Shown here: one piece after another, positions 54,671-64,000 of the stretch
How the letters are laid out: every line of letters begins with the position of its first letter
Position numbering within the stretch: position 1 is the stretch's first letter
Origin: Trinickia symbiotica
GTDB lineage: Bacteria; Pseudomonadota; Gammaproteobacteria; Burkholderiales; Burkholderiaceae
Length of the DNA: 64,000 nt
NCBI RefSeq assembly: GCF_002934455.1
Contig: NZ_PTIR01000004.1
Location: forward strand, 186,001 to 250,000
Direction: 5' to 3'
Program-made: the position numbers and the translations under genes
The notes under the pieces: model-generated
Databases searched by the model: none
What the model was told of the DNA's origin: nothing
The model's input: the letters and a program-made list of their open reading frames with translations, nothing else

Positions 54671-55408
54671 ATGAAAAGAACAACCGTTCTCGCTGTCGCG
54701 ACCGTCGCCGCCTCTTTATGGCCTTTCGCGCTGGCGGTGACACCCTCGGCTGCCTATGCCGATCCGGTCGTCATCGATCGCGCGGCCGTGCCTTCCGGCG
54801 TACTCTCGCTGTCGGCTCAGGCGAGCGCCGACGTTCCCGAGGACGTCGTCGACATCACGCTCTTTTACGAGCAGGAGGCCAAAGATCCCGCGTCGCTGAC
54901 GAACGCGCTGAACGAGCGAACCGCCGCGGCGTTGCGGCAGGCGAAGGGCGTGACCGGCGTCACCGCGCACACCGGCACATATTCGGTCTATCCGTCGACG
55001 GATCGCGACGGCCGCATCTCGGCATGGCGCGGCCGGACAGAGGTCGTGCTCGAATCGCGCGACTTCGCCGCCGCATCGAAGCTCGCCGGCGAGATGAACG
55101 CGACGATGCAAATAGGCAATGTCGCATTCTCGCTGTCGCCGGAAGCGCAGCGATCCGCCGCGCAAAAACTGTCGGGCGACGCCATCGCCTCGTTTCGCGA
55201 GCAGGCGCAGGAAGCAGCCCACGCATTCGGCTACACGGGCTACACCGTGCGCGAGGTCAACGTAGGCCGCGAAGGGCCGCCGCGCCCGATGATCGCGATG
55301 CGCGCCATGGCGGCGGCAGCGCCCGGCGGCAACGCGCCGCTGCCGATCGAAGGCGGCACGTCACGCGTGACCGTCAACGTGTCGGGTTCCGTGCAGATGA
55401 CGCGTTGA
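54671..55408 (+). CDS. SIMPL (DUF541) domain periplasmic protein
   Basis: A 245-residue exported protein. The signal peptide MKRTTVLAVATVAASLWPFA... ends near AYADP. The mature part is a SIMPL/DUF541 domain: GVLSLSAQASADVPEDVVDI, LNERTAAALRQAKGV, then NVAFSLSPEAQRSAAQKL and a Gly-rich end. Members include the oxidative-stress protein YggE, with unknown biochemistry. AAGGA precedes the ATG. It ends 17 nt from the convergent lgt gene. Confidence 0.92.
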   Translation: MKRTTVLAVATVAASLWPFALAVTPSAAYADPVVIDRAAVPSGVLSLSAQASADVPEDVVDITLFYEQEAKDPASLTNALNERTAAALRQAKGVTGVTAHTGTYSVYPSTDRDGRISAWRGRTEVVLESRDFAAASKLAGEMNATMQIGNVAFSLSPEAQRSAAQKLSGDAIASFREQAQEAAHAFGYTGYTVREVNVGREGPPRPMIAMRAMAAAAPGGNAPLPIEGGTSRVTVNVSGSVQMTR

Positions 55409-55425
55409 TTGCCCTCAGTCCGCGT

Positions 55426-56331
55426 TCAACGCGCCACGGCGGCGGGCTCTTTCGCTTTCGCCGCACGCCGATACGACCAGGCAAATAGCCCGACGCCGAC
55501 GAGAATCATCGGCAACGAGAGCCACTGCCCCATCGAGAGCCCGAACGTGAGCAAGCCGAGGAAATCGTCGGGCTCACGCGCGAACTCGACGATGAAGCGC
55601 GCAAGGCCGTACCCGATCAGGAAGACCGCGGATGCGGCGCCCACGGGGCGCGGCTTGCGCGTGAAGAACCAGAGCACGAAAAAGAGCACGATGCCCTCGA
55701 GCGCAACCTCGTAGAGCTCGGACGGATGGCGCGGCAGCATGTGGTATTGCGCGAAAACTTCGTTGAGATGCCACTTGGCCGCGAGTTGCGGATGCGAGGC
55801 GAGCCAGAGGGCATCGTCGGGCGCGGCGCTCTGAAACAGCATCGCCCATGGCGCTTGCGGATCGGTTACGCGCCCCCAGAGCTCGCCATTGATGAAGTTG
55901 CCGAGGCGGCCCGCGGCGAGCCCCGTCGGCACCATCGGCGCGACGAAGTCCGTCACCTGCATCCAGGTGCGATTGCGCTGCCAGGCAAAGAGCGCCATCG
56001 CGAGCGTCACGCCGAGAAAGCCGCCGTGAAACGACATGCCGCCTTGCCAGACCTTGAAGACGTCGAGCGGGTGCGCGAAGTAGTAGTCCGCCTTGTAGAA
56101 AAGCACGTAGCCGAGCCGGCCGCCGATGATCGTGCCGAGTACGCCGTAAAACAGCATGTCGTCGATATCGCGCGCGGTCCAGCCTTGAGCGGCGACGTGC
56201 GGCAGACGCAACCGCAGCCGCCCGACGACGATCGCCATCACGAATCCGACGAGGTACATGAGGCCATACCAGCGCACGGCAAGCGGGCCGAGATGAATCG
56301 CAACGGGATCAAAGTTGGGATGAATCAGCAT
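55426..56331 (-). CDS. lgt: Prolipoprotein diacylglyceryl transferase
   Basis: A 301-residue inner-membrane enzyme that attaches diacylglyceryl to the lipobox Cys of prolipoproteins, the first lipoprotein maturation step. The signature [16 protein letters not shown] is intact, as are [20 protein letters not shown] at the N-terminus, [19 protein letters not shown] and the RHPSELYEV loop. Seven membrane helices are evident. The ATG at 56331 overlaps the end of the upstream LysR gene by 7 nt. Confidence 0.97.
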   Translation of the reverse strand: MLIHPNFDPVAIHLGPLAVRWYGLMYLVGFVMAIVVGRLRLRLPHVAAQGWTARDIDDMLFYGVLGTIIGGRLGYVLFYKADYYFAHPLDVFKVWQGGMSFHGGFLGVTLAMALFAWQRNRTWMQVTDFVAPMVPTGLAAGRLGNFINGELWGRVTDPQAPWAMLFQSAAPDDALWLASHPQLAAKWHLNEVFAQYHMLPRHPSELYEVALEGIVLFFVLWFFTRKPRPVGAASAVFLIGYGLARFIVEFAREPDDFLGLLTFGLSMGQWLSLPMILVGVGLFAWSYRRAAKAKEPAAVAR

Positions 56332-57314
56332 CGTATGGGCTTCGATTTCGGGCGTTGAGGGGTTGAGGGGCCGGGCATGGCCGCGGCGTGCGCGCGTACG
56401 ATCTCGATGAACCCGCCGAGCACGGGACTCACGTCGCCCGTGCGCCAGGCGAGACCGGTCTCGACGATCGGCGCGCGCTCAGCGAGCGGTCGGTAGACCA
56501 CGCCGGTGCGGCGAAGGTTGCGCAGCGATCGCGGCACGAGCGCGACGCCCATGCCCGCCGACACGAGGCTCACGATCGTCTGCATCTGGATCGCCTCCTG
56601 TCCGATGCGCGGGCTCAGGCCGGCCGCGCCGTAGCAGCCCGTAATGATGTCATAAAAGCCGGGGGCGAGATGGCGCGGAAAGATGACGAGCGGAAAATCG
56701 GCGAGCTGCGCGAGCGTGACCGGTCGGTCGTCCCAGTCCGGCGGCGCGGCGCCCCTGCCCCGCGTCTCGAGATTGCGCGCGATGGTGCTCGGCAGCGCCG
56801 CCACGAGCGGCTCGCGCATGACCGGCACGTACGTCAGCGCCGCCGCATGGCGCGGGGGAAGTGGCGGAATGACGAGCCCTGCGTCGATGCGCCCCGCCAC
56901 GAGCTCGTCGATCTGCACGTCGCTCGTCGCCTCGGCGAGCTGCAACCTGACGTGCGGATAGCGTGCGGCGAATTCGCGCAGCAGTTCCGGCAAGAGGCCG
57001 TAATCGGCCGTCGAAACGAAGGCGAGCGAAAGCGCGCCGGCCTCGCCGCGCGCAAGGCTTTGCGCGAGCGGGCGCAAGCCGTCGGCCGCGGCCAGCAATT
57101 TGCGCACTTCGGGCAGAAGATCGGCGCCCACGGGCGTCAACTCGACCGTGCGCTTCGTCCGCGCGAAAAGGGCCACGCCGAGCGCCTCCTCGAGCGCACG
57201 AATCGCTTGCGAGAGCGGCGGCTGCGTCATCGAGAGCCGCTCGGCGGCCCGCCCGAAATGCCGCTCCTCGGCAACGGCGACAAAGTAGCGCAACTGGCGC
57301 AAATCGGGCGTCAC
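56325..57314 (-). CDS. LysR-family transcriptional regulator divergent from ilvD
   Basis: A 329-residue LysR regulator from the GTG at 57314, placed after GGAG. The helix-turn-helix covers residues 5-60 ([52 protein letters not shown]). The C-terminal co-inducer domain includes [20 protein letters not shown]. It is transcribed away from ilvD across a 214-nt A+T-rich gap and its end overlaps lgt. LysR genes next to ilvD in Burkholderia suggest control of ilvD, but this is inferred from position. An upstream extension of the frame has no family match. Confidence 0.93.
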   Translation of the reverse strand: MTPDLRQLRYFVAVAEERHFGRAAERLSMTQPPLSQAIRALEEALGVALFARTKRTVELTPVGADLLPEVRKLLAAADGLRPLAQSLARGEAGALSLAFVSTADYGLLPELLREFAARYPHVRLQLAEATSDVQIDELVAGRIDAGLVIPPLPPRHAAALTYVPVMREPLVAALPSTIARNLETRGRGAAPPDWDDRPVTLAQLADFPLVIFPRHLAPGFYDIITGCYGAAGLSPRIGQEAIQMQTIVSLVSAGMGVALVPRSLRNLRRTGVVYRPLAERAPIVETGLAWRTGDVSPVLGGFIEIVRAHAAAMPGPSTPQRPKSKPIRC

Positions 57315-57327
57315 GAAAGAGGCTCCA

Positions 57328-57375
57328 TTCGATATTTTTTTCGACTTAATCGATGTTGAATAATATATTGGACAC
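57328..57375. promoter_or_regulatory. A+T-rich control region between the LysR gene and ilvD
   Basis: In an otherwise GC-rich context this stretch contains TTCGA at 57328-57332 and 57340-57344 (12-bp offset), ATCGAT at 57349-57354 and TTGAATAATATATTGG just after. Outer ATTCGA and TTGAAT form a loose dyad. A LysR site with flanking promoters is the likely content; the exact binding box cannot be fixed by eye. Confidence 0.35.
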
Positions 57376-57528
57376 AGGCAAAGGGAAACGTCATTCTGGC
57401 ACGACGCCCCGGCGCGCGAGTGCCGGTCGGCCTCAATCGGGAAGGCAAAATCACGTTCACGATAACGGCGGGTCGCAACGAATAAAGCCTGCGTGACCGT
57501 CAAGACGGAGACAACGGAGTCCCCCATC

Positions 57529-59202
57529 ATGGCTTACAACCGTCGTTCGAAAAACATCACCCAGGGCGTCGCGCGCGCGCCGAACCGCTCGATGTTCTAC
57601 GCGATCGGCTACAAGAAGGACGATTTCGACAATCCGATGATCGGCATCGCGAACGGGCATTCGACGATCACGCCCTGCAACGCCGGCTTGCAGCGCCTCG
57701 CCGACGCAGCCGTGGAGGCGGTCAAAGGCGCCGGCGCGAATCCGCAGATATTCGGCACGCCGACGATTTCGGACGGCATGTCGATGGGCACCGAAGGCAT
57801 GAAGTACTCGCTGGTCTCGCGCGAGGTCATCGCCGATTGCATCGAGACCTGCGTTCAGGGCCAATGGATGGACGGCGTCGTCGTGATCGGCGGCTGCGAC
57901 AAGAACATGCCGGGCGGCATGATTGCGCTCGCACGCATCAACGTCCCCGGCATCTACGTCTACGGCGGCACCATTCGGCCCGGTCGATGGAAGGGCAAGG
58001 ACCTGACGATCGTCTCGTCGTTCGAGGCTGTCGGCGAGTTCACCGCCGGCCGCATGTCGCAGGAGGATTTCGAGGGCGTCGAGCAGAACGCCTGTCCGAG
58101 CACGGGCTCGTGCGGCGGCATGTACACGGCCAATACGATGAGCTCATCGTTCGAGGCGCTCGGCATGTCGTTGCTCTACTCGTCGACCATGGCCAATCCC
58201 GATGACGAGAAGGTCCACTCCGCCGCCGAATCGGCACGTGTGCTCGTCGAGGCCGTGAAGCGCGATCTGAAGCCGCGCGACATCATCACGAAGAAGTCGA
58301 TCGAGAATGCCGTGTCCGTCATCATGGCGACGGGCGGCTCGACGAACGCGGTGCTGCACTACCTCGCCATCGCGCATGCGGCCGAAGTCGACTGGACCAT
58401 CGACGACTTCGAGCGGATCCGCCGGCGCGTACCCGTCATCTGCGATTTGAAGCCGTCGGGTCAATATGTGGCAACCGATCTGCACCGCGCGGGCGGCATT
58501 CCGCAAGTGATGAAGATCCTGCTCGACGCCTGCCTCCTGCATGGCGATTGCGTGACGATCACGGGCAAGACGCTCGCCGAGGAGCTGAAGGACGTGCCAA
58601 GCGCGCCGCGCGCCGATCAGAGCGTGATCTTCCCGATCGAGAAGGCGCTCTACAAGGAAGGGCATCTCGCGATACTGAAGGGCAATCTTGCAGTCGATGG
58701 CGCCGTCGCTAAGATCACGGGCCTGAAGAACCCGGCGATCACCGGGCCTGCCCGTGTCTTCGACGACGAGCAGAGCGCGCTCGACGCGATCCTGAACGAT
58801 AAGATCCAGCCGGGCGACGTGCTCGTCCTCCGCTACCTCGGCCCGCAAGGCGGGCCCGGGATGCCGGAAATGCTCGCGCCGACATCGGCGCTGATCGGCA
58901 AGGGGCTCGGCGAATCGGTCGGCCTCATCACGGACGGCCGGTTCTCGGGCGGCACTTGGGGGATGGTCGTCGGGCACGTGGCGCCCGAAGCCTTCGTCGG
59001 CGGCACGATCGCGCTCGTGCAGGAAGGCGATTCGATCACGATCGATGCGCACAGGCTGCTGTTGCAGCTCAACATCGACGACGACGAACTCCAGCGCCGC
59101 CGCGCCGCGTGGAAGCAGCCGGCGCCGCGTTACACGCGCGGCGTGCTCGCCAAGTATGCGGCGCTCGCGCGGCCCGCCAACCAGGGCGCCGTGACGGGTT
59201 GA
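57529..59202 (+). CDS. ilvD: Dihydroxy-acid dehydratase
   Basis: A 557-residue Fe-S enzyme of branched-chain amino-acid and pantothenate precursor synthesis, dehydrating 2,3-dihydroxy-isovalerate and -methylvalerate. The cluster Cys residues are in [21 protein letters not shown] and [18 protein letters not shown]. The C-terminal [19 protein letters not shown] is also typical. The ATG at 57529 was chosen over a GTG 12 codons upstream because GGAG lies 9-12 nt before it and it matches the family start MAYNRRSKN. No leader-peptide attenuator was seen. Confidence 0.96.
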   Translation: MAYNRRSKNITQGVARAPNRSMFYAIGYKKDDFDNPMIGIANGHSTITPCNAGLQRLADAAVEAVKGAGANPQIFGTPTISDGMSMGTEGMKYSLVSREVIADCIETCVQGQWMDGVVVIGGCDKNMPGGMIALARINVPGIYVYGGTIRPGRWKGKDLTIVSSFEAVGEFTAGRMSQEDFEGVEQNACPSTGSCGGMYTANTMSSSFEALGMSLLYSSTMANPDDEKVHSAAESARVLVEAVKRDLKPRDIITKKSIENAVSVIMATGGSTNAVLHYLAIAHAAEVDWTIDDFERIRRRVPVICDLKPSGQYVATDLHRAGGIPQVMKILLDACLLHGDCVTITGKTLAEELKDVPSAPRADQSVIFPIEKALYKEGHLAILKGNLAVDGAVAKITGLKNPAITGPARVFDDEQSALDAILNDKIQPGDVLVLRYLGPQGGPGMPEMLAPTSALIGKGLGESVGLITDGRFSGGTWGMVVGHVAPEAFVGGTIALVQEGDSITIDAHRLLLQLNIDDDELQRRRAAWKQPAPRYTRGVLAKYAALARPANQGAVTG

Positions 59203-59222
59203 GGCCGGCGTGCGGCAGCAAG

Positions 59223-59239
59223 CGGGGCCAACGGCCCCG
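59223..59239. terminator. Possible weak terminator hairpin
   Basis: CGGGGCC (59223-59229), AAC loop, GGCCCCG (59233-59239), between the convergent ilvD and DUF2486 genes. No proper T-run follows on either strand, so it may only slow the polymerase. Confidence 0.4.
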
Positions 59240-59252
59240 TTCGTTGTGGAAG

Positions 59253-59966
59253 CTAACGGCGAGCCGCCCGGTGCGCGGCAAGTTCCTCACGAACCGCGTC
59301 GCGCACCCAGCCCACCACCTCTCCTTCCAGCACCAGCGCCACCTCGCGCGTGACCTGCCGCACGAGCCAGCTCGTGTGCTCCTCGAGCGCCTCGCGGCAT
59401 CGGGCTTCGATCACGCGCCGCCCTTCGTCCCGCAGATAGCCGGCGAAGCGTGTGCGCAGGCGCTCGGCGATATGGTCGACGTCGCGCTCGCTCAGCTCTT
59501 CGTGCTCGCGTTGTCCACGTGGCTCGCCCGGTTCGCGTGCAACCGGAGCCGCAGGCGTGGATGCCGCCTCGGCGGGCGCTACAGCCTCCGGCGCGCCGCC
59601 GTGCTGGAGCGGCTCGTGCGGGCGGCGCGTCGCGCGGGGCTCGGTGGGGCCCGCCTTGTCCGCTTCGGCAAATTCGTTCAGCTGTGCCGCGCGGGTCGCC
59701 TCGATCGAATCCTCAGTCGGCTTTCGCTCGCGCGGCGCCGCGCCTTCGGCCGGCTGCGCTGGCGCACCGGAGCTTTGCGGCGCCGCCGGCGCCTCGGCCT
59801 TTTGCGGCGGCGCGGTGGGCGCCTGAGCCTTTGGCTCGGGAGCCGTCTCGTGAGATTCGCCGCGGCGCGGCATGGATGGCCGGCCCGGCACGATCACATC
59901 GGTCAGCACCGGAATCGAATCCGGATCGTCGAACTGTTCGCGTTCGGGATGTTTGGGATCGGTCAC
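59253..59966 (-). CDS. DUF2486 family protein
   Basis: A 237-residue protein from GTG 59966, preceded by GAGGGGGACT. The start TDPKHPEREQFDDPDSIP with VLTDVIVPG is the family signature as I know it from Burkholderia. The middle is a long Ala/Pro/Glu-rich low-complexity segment (about residues 40-155), and the C-terminal 75 residues are helical (LSERDVDHIAERLRTRFAGY, then REVALVLEGEVVGWV). No signal peptide. Function unknown. The adjacent genes holC and pepA run in the same direction 119 nt upstream. Confidence 0.85.
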   Translation of the reverse strand: MTDPKHPEREQFDDPDSIPVLTDVIVPGRPSMPRRGESHETAPEPKAQAPTAPPQKAEAPAAPQSSGAPAQPAEGAAPRERKPTEDSIEATRAAQLNEFAEADKAGPTEPRATRRPHEPLQHGGAPEAVAPAEAASTPAAPVAREPGEPRGQREHEELSERDVDHIAERLRTRFAGYLRDEGRRVIEARCREALEEHTSWLVRQVTREVALVLEGEVVGWVRDAVREELAAHRAARR

Positions 59967-60085
59967 TTCTAGTCCCCCTCTTCCACTAGTCGGCCCACCT
60001 TCCGTGGATGCTGACGAAACCAACGGACCCATACCACGATGACACGCCGGCTGCGCACTCATCGGACAAACGATAGAGCACCCGT

Positions 60086-60502
60086 TCAGGTGCCTTGCTT
60101 GTAGTTGTTGAGCGCATAACCGCGGTCGCGATAGAAGCGATAGCGTGCACGCCCCGCGGCGAGCTCGTCCTCCCCATCGCCGACAACCTCGAGGAGCCTT
60201 TCAAAGCGCGCGAATTGCGGCGGCACCGCTGCGCCGAGGTTCAAGAGCACCTGATGATGCGGCGCCTCATCGAGGTCGGCCATCAGCACGACAGGCGTGC
60301 GCGCCGCAAGCCCACTGTCGGCCATGCAATGCGGGACAAAGTCGAGCGGCGAGAAGGTCCAGAGCCGCTCGTCGAACGCCGCAAGCCTCGCCCGGTCGGC
60401 GAGCACGATGACGGGCTGGTCCGCGAGATAAGCCTTGCGGACCAGTCGGCATGCATAGAGCAGCGAGTCGCCGACGTTCGTATGAAAATCGATCCGTGTC
60501 AT
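60086..60502 (-). CDS. holC: DNA polymerase III chi subunit
   Basis: A 138-residue subunit linking the replicative clamp loader to single-strand-binding protein. It starts MTRIDFHTNVGDSLLYACRL, with LVRKAYLADQPVIVLADRAR, LWTFSPLDFVPHC and the C-terminal RYRFYRDRGYALNNY. Length is near the usual 145-150 residues. It follows pepA by 22 nt, the pepA-holC pair being conserved in proteobacteria. The ATG at 60502 fits the family start; a TTG-type extension six codons longer is unlikely. Confidence 0.95.
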   Translation of the reverse strand: MTRIDFHTNVGDSLLYACRLVRKAYLADQPVIVLADRARLAAFDERLWTFSPLDFVPHCMADSGLAARTPVVLMADLDEAPHHQVLLNLGAAVPPQFARFERLLEVVGDGEDELAAGRARYRFYRDRGYALNNYKQGT

Positions 60503-60524
60503 CGGCAATGATCCAGCCAAGCCA

Positions 60525-62039
<1,515 letters not shown>

Positions 62040-62163
62040 CGGCTCGTCCTCGGATAAAATCGGCATCACTCACACGAAAGTCGCAATTATCCGCTATTTT
62101 TTCGCGGCGTCGGTCCGCCATGCGCAATGCAAGCGCGGCCCCATTCGCCCTTTCTCATAGACG

Positions 62164-63258
62164 ATGATTTTCGAACGCTCCCTGCAGCGCGAGCTCGCAT
62201 ATACGGCCGGCGCCGTATTCATGGTGCTCTTGACCATCTTCCTCACTACGATGATGATCCGCATCGTCGGCTTCGCCGCGTCCGGCGAGGTCGATCCGAA
62301 GGACGTCGTCGTGCTGATCGGCTTGACCGTCATCGGTTACTTCGCGGTGATGCTCGTCGTCACGCTCTTCGTGTCGATCCTCTTCGTGCTCACGCGCTGG
62401 TACCGCGATTCGGAGATGGTCGTCTGGCTTTCGTCGGGCGTGAGCCTCGCGCGCTTCATCAAGCCCGTCGTCAAGTTTGCCGTGCCGGTCTTGCTGCTCG
62501 TCGCCTTTTTCGCCTATGTCGGCTGGCCCTGGTCGAACGCGCAAAGCAAGCTGATCCGCGCGCGCTTTCAGCAGCGCGACGAAGTCTCGTTGCTCGCGCC
62601 CGGGCAATTCCGCGAATCGCCCGTCAGCCACCGCGTCTTTTTCGTCGAGAAGATGTCGCCCGACCAAAGTCATGTCGAGAATGTATTCGTGACGAGCACC
62701 GAAAGCGGCAAGGTCAGCGTCGTCGTCTCGCACAACGGTCACACGGAAACGGACAAGGACGGCTCGCGCTTCGTCGTCCTCGAAAACGGGCGGCGCTACG
62801 ACGGCGAGCCCGGCAAGCCGGATTTCCGGATCATGGAGTTTCAGCGCTATGGCGTGAAAATCACTCAGCAGCCGGTCGTCAACCGGCCGACGCCGACGGG
62901 CATGTCGACGCTTGCGCTGCTGCGCCATCCGACGAACGCGAACCTCGCCGAATTCGTCTGGCGCACGGGCCTCGTTTTGATGGCGGCGAACCTGATGCTG
63001 CTAGGCATTCCGCTAGCCTATCAAAATCCGCGGCGCGGGCGCACGATCAATCTCGTCATGGCCGTGCTGATCTTCCTCACCTATTCGAATCTGCTCAACG
63101 TGGTGCAGTCGTGGATGGAACAGGGACGCATGTCGTTCGCCGCCGGGCTGATCGGGTTGCATGCGCTCGTCGCCTGTATCGTCGTCGTCGTTTTCTGGCT
63201 GCGCGTGCGCAACCGGCCGCTCATTTCGCGCGCGTTGTTCGCACGTCAGGGAGCATAA
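62164..63258 (+). CDS. lptF: LPS export ABC transporter permease LptF
   Basis: A 364-residue inner-membrane permease of the LptB2FG complex that extracts lipopolysaccharide for transport to the outer membrane. The N-terminus MIFERSLQRELAYTAGAVF and the first membrane pair are family-typical. A periplasmic beta-jellyroll region lies about residues 120-250 (QRDEVSLLAPGQFRE), followed by three more helices (LMLLGIPLAYQNPRRGRTIN). lptG begins 4 nt later. No ribosome site is clear at 62164. Confidence 0.96.
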   Translation: MIFERSLQRELAYTAGAVFMVLLTIFLTTMMIRIVGFAASGEVDPKDVVVLIGLTVIGYFAVMLVVTLFVSILFVLTRWYRDSEMVVWLSSGVSLARFIKPVVKFAVPVLLLVAFFAYVGWPWSNAQSKLIRARFQQRDEVSLLAPGQFRESPVSHRVFFVEKMSPDQSHVENVFVTSTESGKVSVVVSHNGHTETDKDGSRFVVLENGRRYDGEPGKPDFRIMEFQRYGVKITQQPVVNRPTPTGMSTLALLRHPTNANLAEFVWRTGLVLMAANLMLLGIPLAYQNPRRGRTINLVMAVLIFLTYSNLLNVVQSWMEQGRMSFAAGLIGLHALVACIVVVVFWLRVRNRPLISRALFARQGA

Positions 63259-63262
63259 CGCG

Positions 63263-64000
63263 ATGCGCATCTACGAGAAGTACTTTGCACGGCAGGTCTA
63301 CCTCGCGTTCATCTTCGTTCTATTCGCGTTTTCAGGTCTGTTCTTCTTTTTCGACCTCATCAACGAGCTGAACACGGTCGGGCACGGCAACTACAAGTTC
63401 GGCTATGCCGTGCTGCGGGTCGCGCTGCAAACGCCGTCGCGGTTTTACGAAATCATCCCCGTCGCGGCGCTGATCAGCGCGATCTACGTCTTCTCGCAGA
63501 TGGCCGCGAACTCCGAATACACGATCTTTCGCGTCTCGGGACTCGCGACGGGCCGGGCGTTGCGCTCGCTCATCAAGATCGGCATTCCGCTCGTCATCGT
63601 CACATATTTCATCGGTGAAGTCGTCGGTCCCTACTCGGATCAGCTCTCGGAGCGCGTGCGGCTCGAGGCGCTCGGATCGGCCGTCTCGACGAACTTCCAG
63701 TCCGGCGTCTGGGTCAAGGACACGCTTTCCGCGCGCGAAGACGGCGAGCAGGTCACGCGCTTCGTCAACGTCGGCGAGCTAAGGCCCGATGCATCGATTA
63801 CGAAGGTGCGCATCTACGAGTTCGATTCGCAATTTCGGCTGACGAACGTGCGGATCGCCCAAAGCGGAAGCTATCAAGGCAAAGGGCACTGGCTGCTGAA
63901 GGGCGTGACCGATACGAAGCTGACGGCCATCCCGCCGCCGTCCGCGCAGCCTGCCGATGCACTGAATCCTGTCTATCGCGCGACCCAGATCACGCAGCCC
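63263..64000 (+). CDS. lptG: LPS export ABC transporter permease LptG (3' end beyond window)
   Basis: 246 codons are visible before the right edge. The start MRIYEKYFARQVYLAF, the first helix (IFVLFAFSGLFFFFDL), QTPSRFYEIIPVAALISAIY with the second and third helices, and the start of the periplasmic jellyroll (FQSGVWVKDT) identify LptG, partner of LptF. The intergenic gap of 4 nt implies coupled translation. About a third of the expected 380 or so residues is missing. Confidence 0.95.
   Translation, partial: MRIYEKYFARQVYLAFIFVLFAFSGLFFFFDLINELNTVGHGNYKFGYAVLRVALQTPSRFYEIIPVAALISAIYVFSQMAANSEYTIFRVSGLATGRALRSLIKIGIPLVIVTYFIGEVVGPYSDQLSERVRLEALGSAVSTNFQSGVWVKDTLSAREDGEQVTRFVNVGELRPDASITKVRIYEFDSQFRLTNVRIAQSGSYQGKGHWLLKGVTDTKLTAIPPPSAQPADALNPVYRATQITQP

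Noticed and set aside
57315-57528. Leader-peptide attenuator or riboswitch before ilvD
   Set aside because: No short leader frame rich in Ile/Val/Leu codons and no terminator/antiterminator pair was visible.

Overview
The window is a GC-rich bacterial chromosome segment, most likely from a Burkholderia-like member of the Burkholderiaceae (Burkholderia, Paraburkholderia, Trinickia and relatives). The main reasons are a fused hemD-hemX gene between hemC and hemY, DUF3460 and DUF2486 family genes, the order zapB-like/zapA/6S RNA, and a LysR gene divergent from a 557-residue ilvD. No tRNA, rRNA, CRISPR array, integrase or complete insertion sequence was recognised. Both edges cut genes: a TPR protein on the left and lptG on the right.

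Layout. 1-6577 (minus): a self-contained TonB uptake locus, transcribed as TonB-dependent receptor, tonB, exbB, exbD, exbD, TPR protein, behind an unusual promoter region with two 38-bp direct repeats. 7227-17694: ppa, an aldehyde dehydrogenase with an SDR, the haem genes hemC-hemDX-hemY (minus), and divergent ppc. 17881-23062: a methyltransferase divergent from an XRE/MmyB-type regulator, an ECF sigma/anti-sigma pair, and argH. 23115-25464: an accessory patch with a wHTH-nucleotidyltransferase (MNT) gene, its HEPN partner broken by an in-frame TGA, and an A+T-richer island of unrecognised genes. 25477-34535: an LprI-like protein, arginine/lysine/ornithine decarboxylase, dcd, a SodC-like lipoprotein that has lost most metal ligands, the Fe-S carrier apbC/mrp, an OmpA-like lipoprotein, and metG. 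34561-40617: tamB and tamA. 40777-43870: DUF3460, scpA, panC, panD and an orphan ParA-like ATPase.

43983-52866 is a cobalamin uptake and salvage region: cobU-btuF on the plus strand facing btuB-btuC-btuD-cobT-cobS-cobC on the minus strand. A cobalamin riboswitch precedes btuB and five tandem 51/52-bp repeats precede cobU. No corrin-ring synthesis genes are present, so the window shows uptake of B12 or cobinamide and lower-ligand assembly only. 53056-64000: zapB-like, zapA, 6S RNA with terminator, EVE and SIMPL proteins, lgt, LysR/ilvD, DUF2486, holC, pepA, lptF and lptG.

Most of the window is ordinary core genome. The points most worth following are the receptor promoter repeats, the decayed MNT/HEPN module with its adjoining island and possible frameshifted gene, the ligand-less SodC paralog, the 51/52-bp repeat array before cobU, and low-complexity insertions inside HemD, CobC and BtuF. 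No clearly new multi-gene system could be demonstrated from sequence alone.
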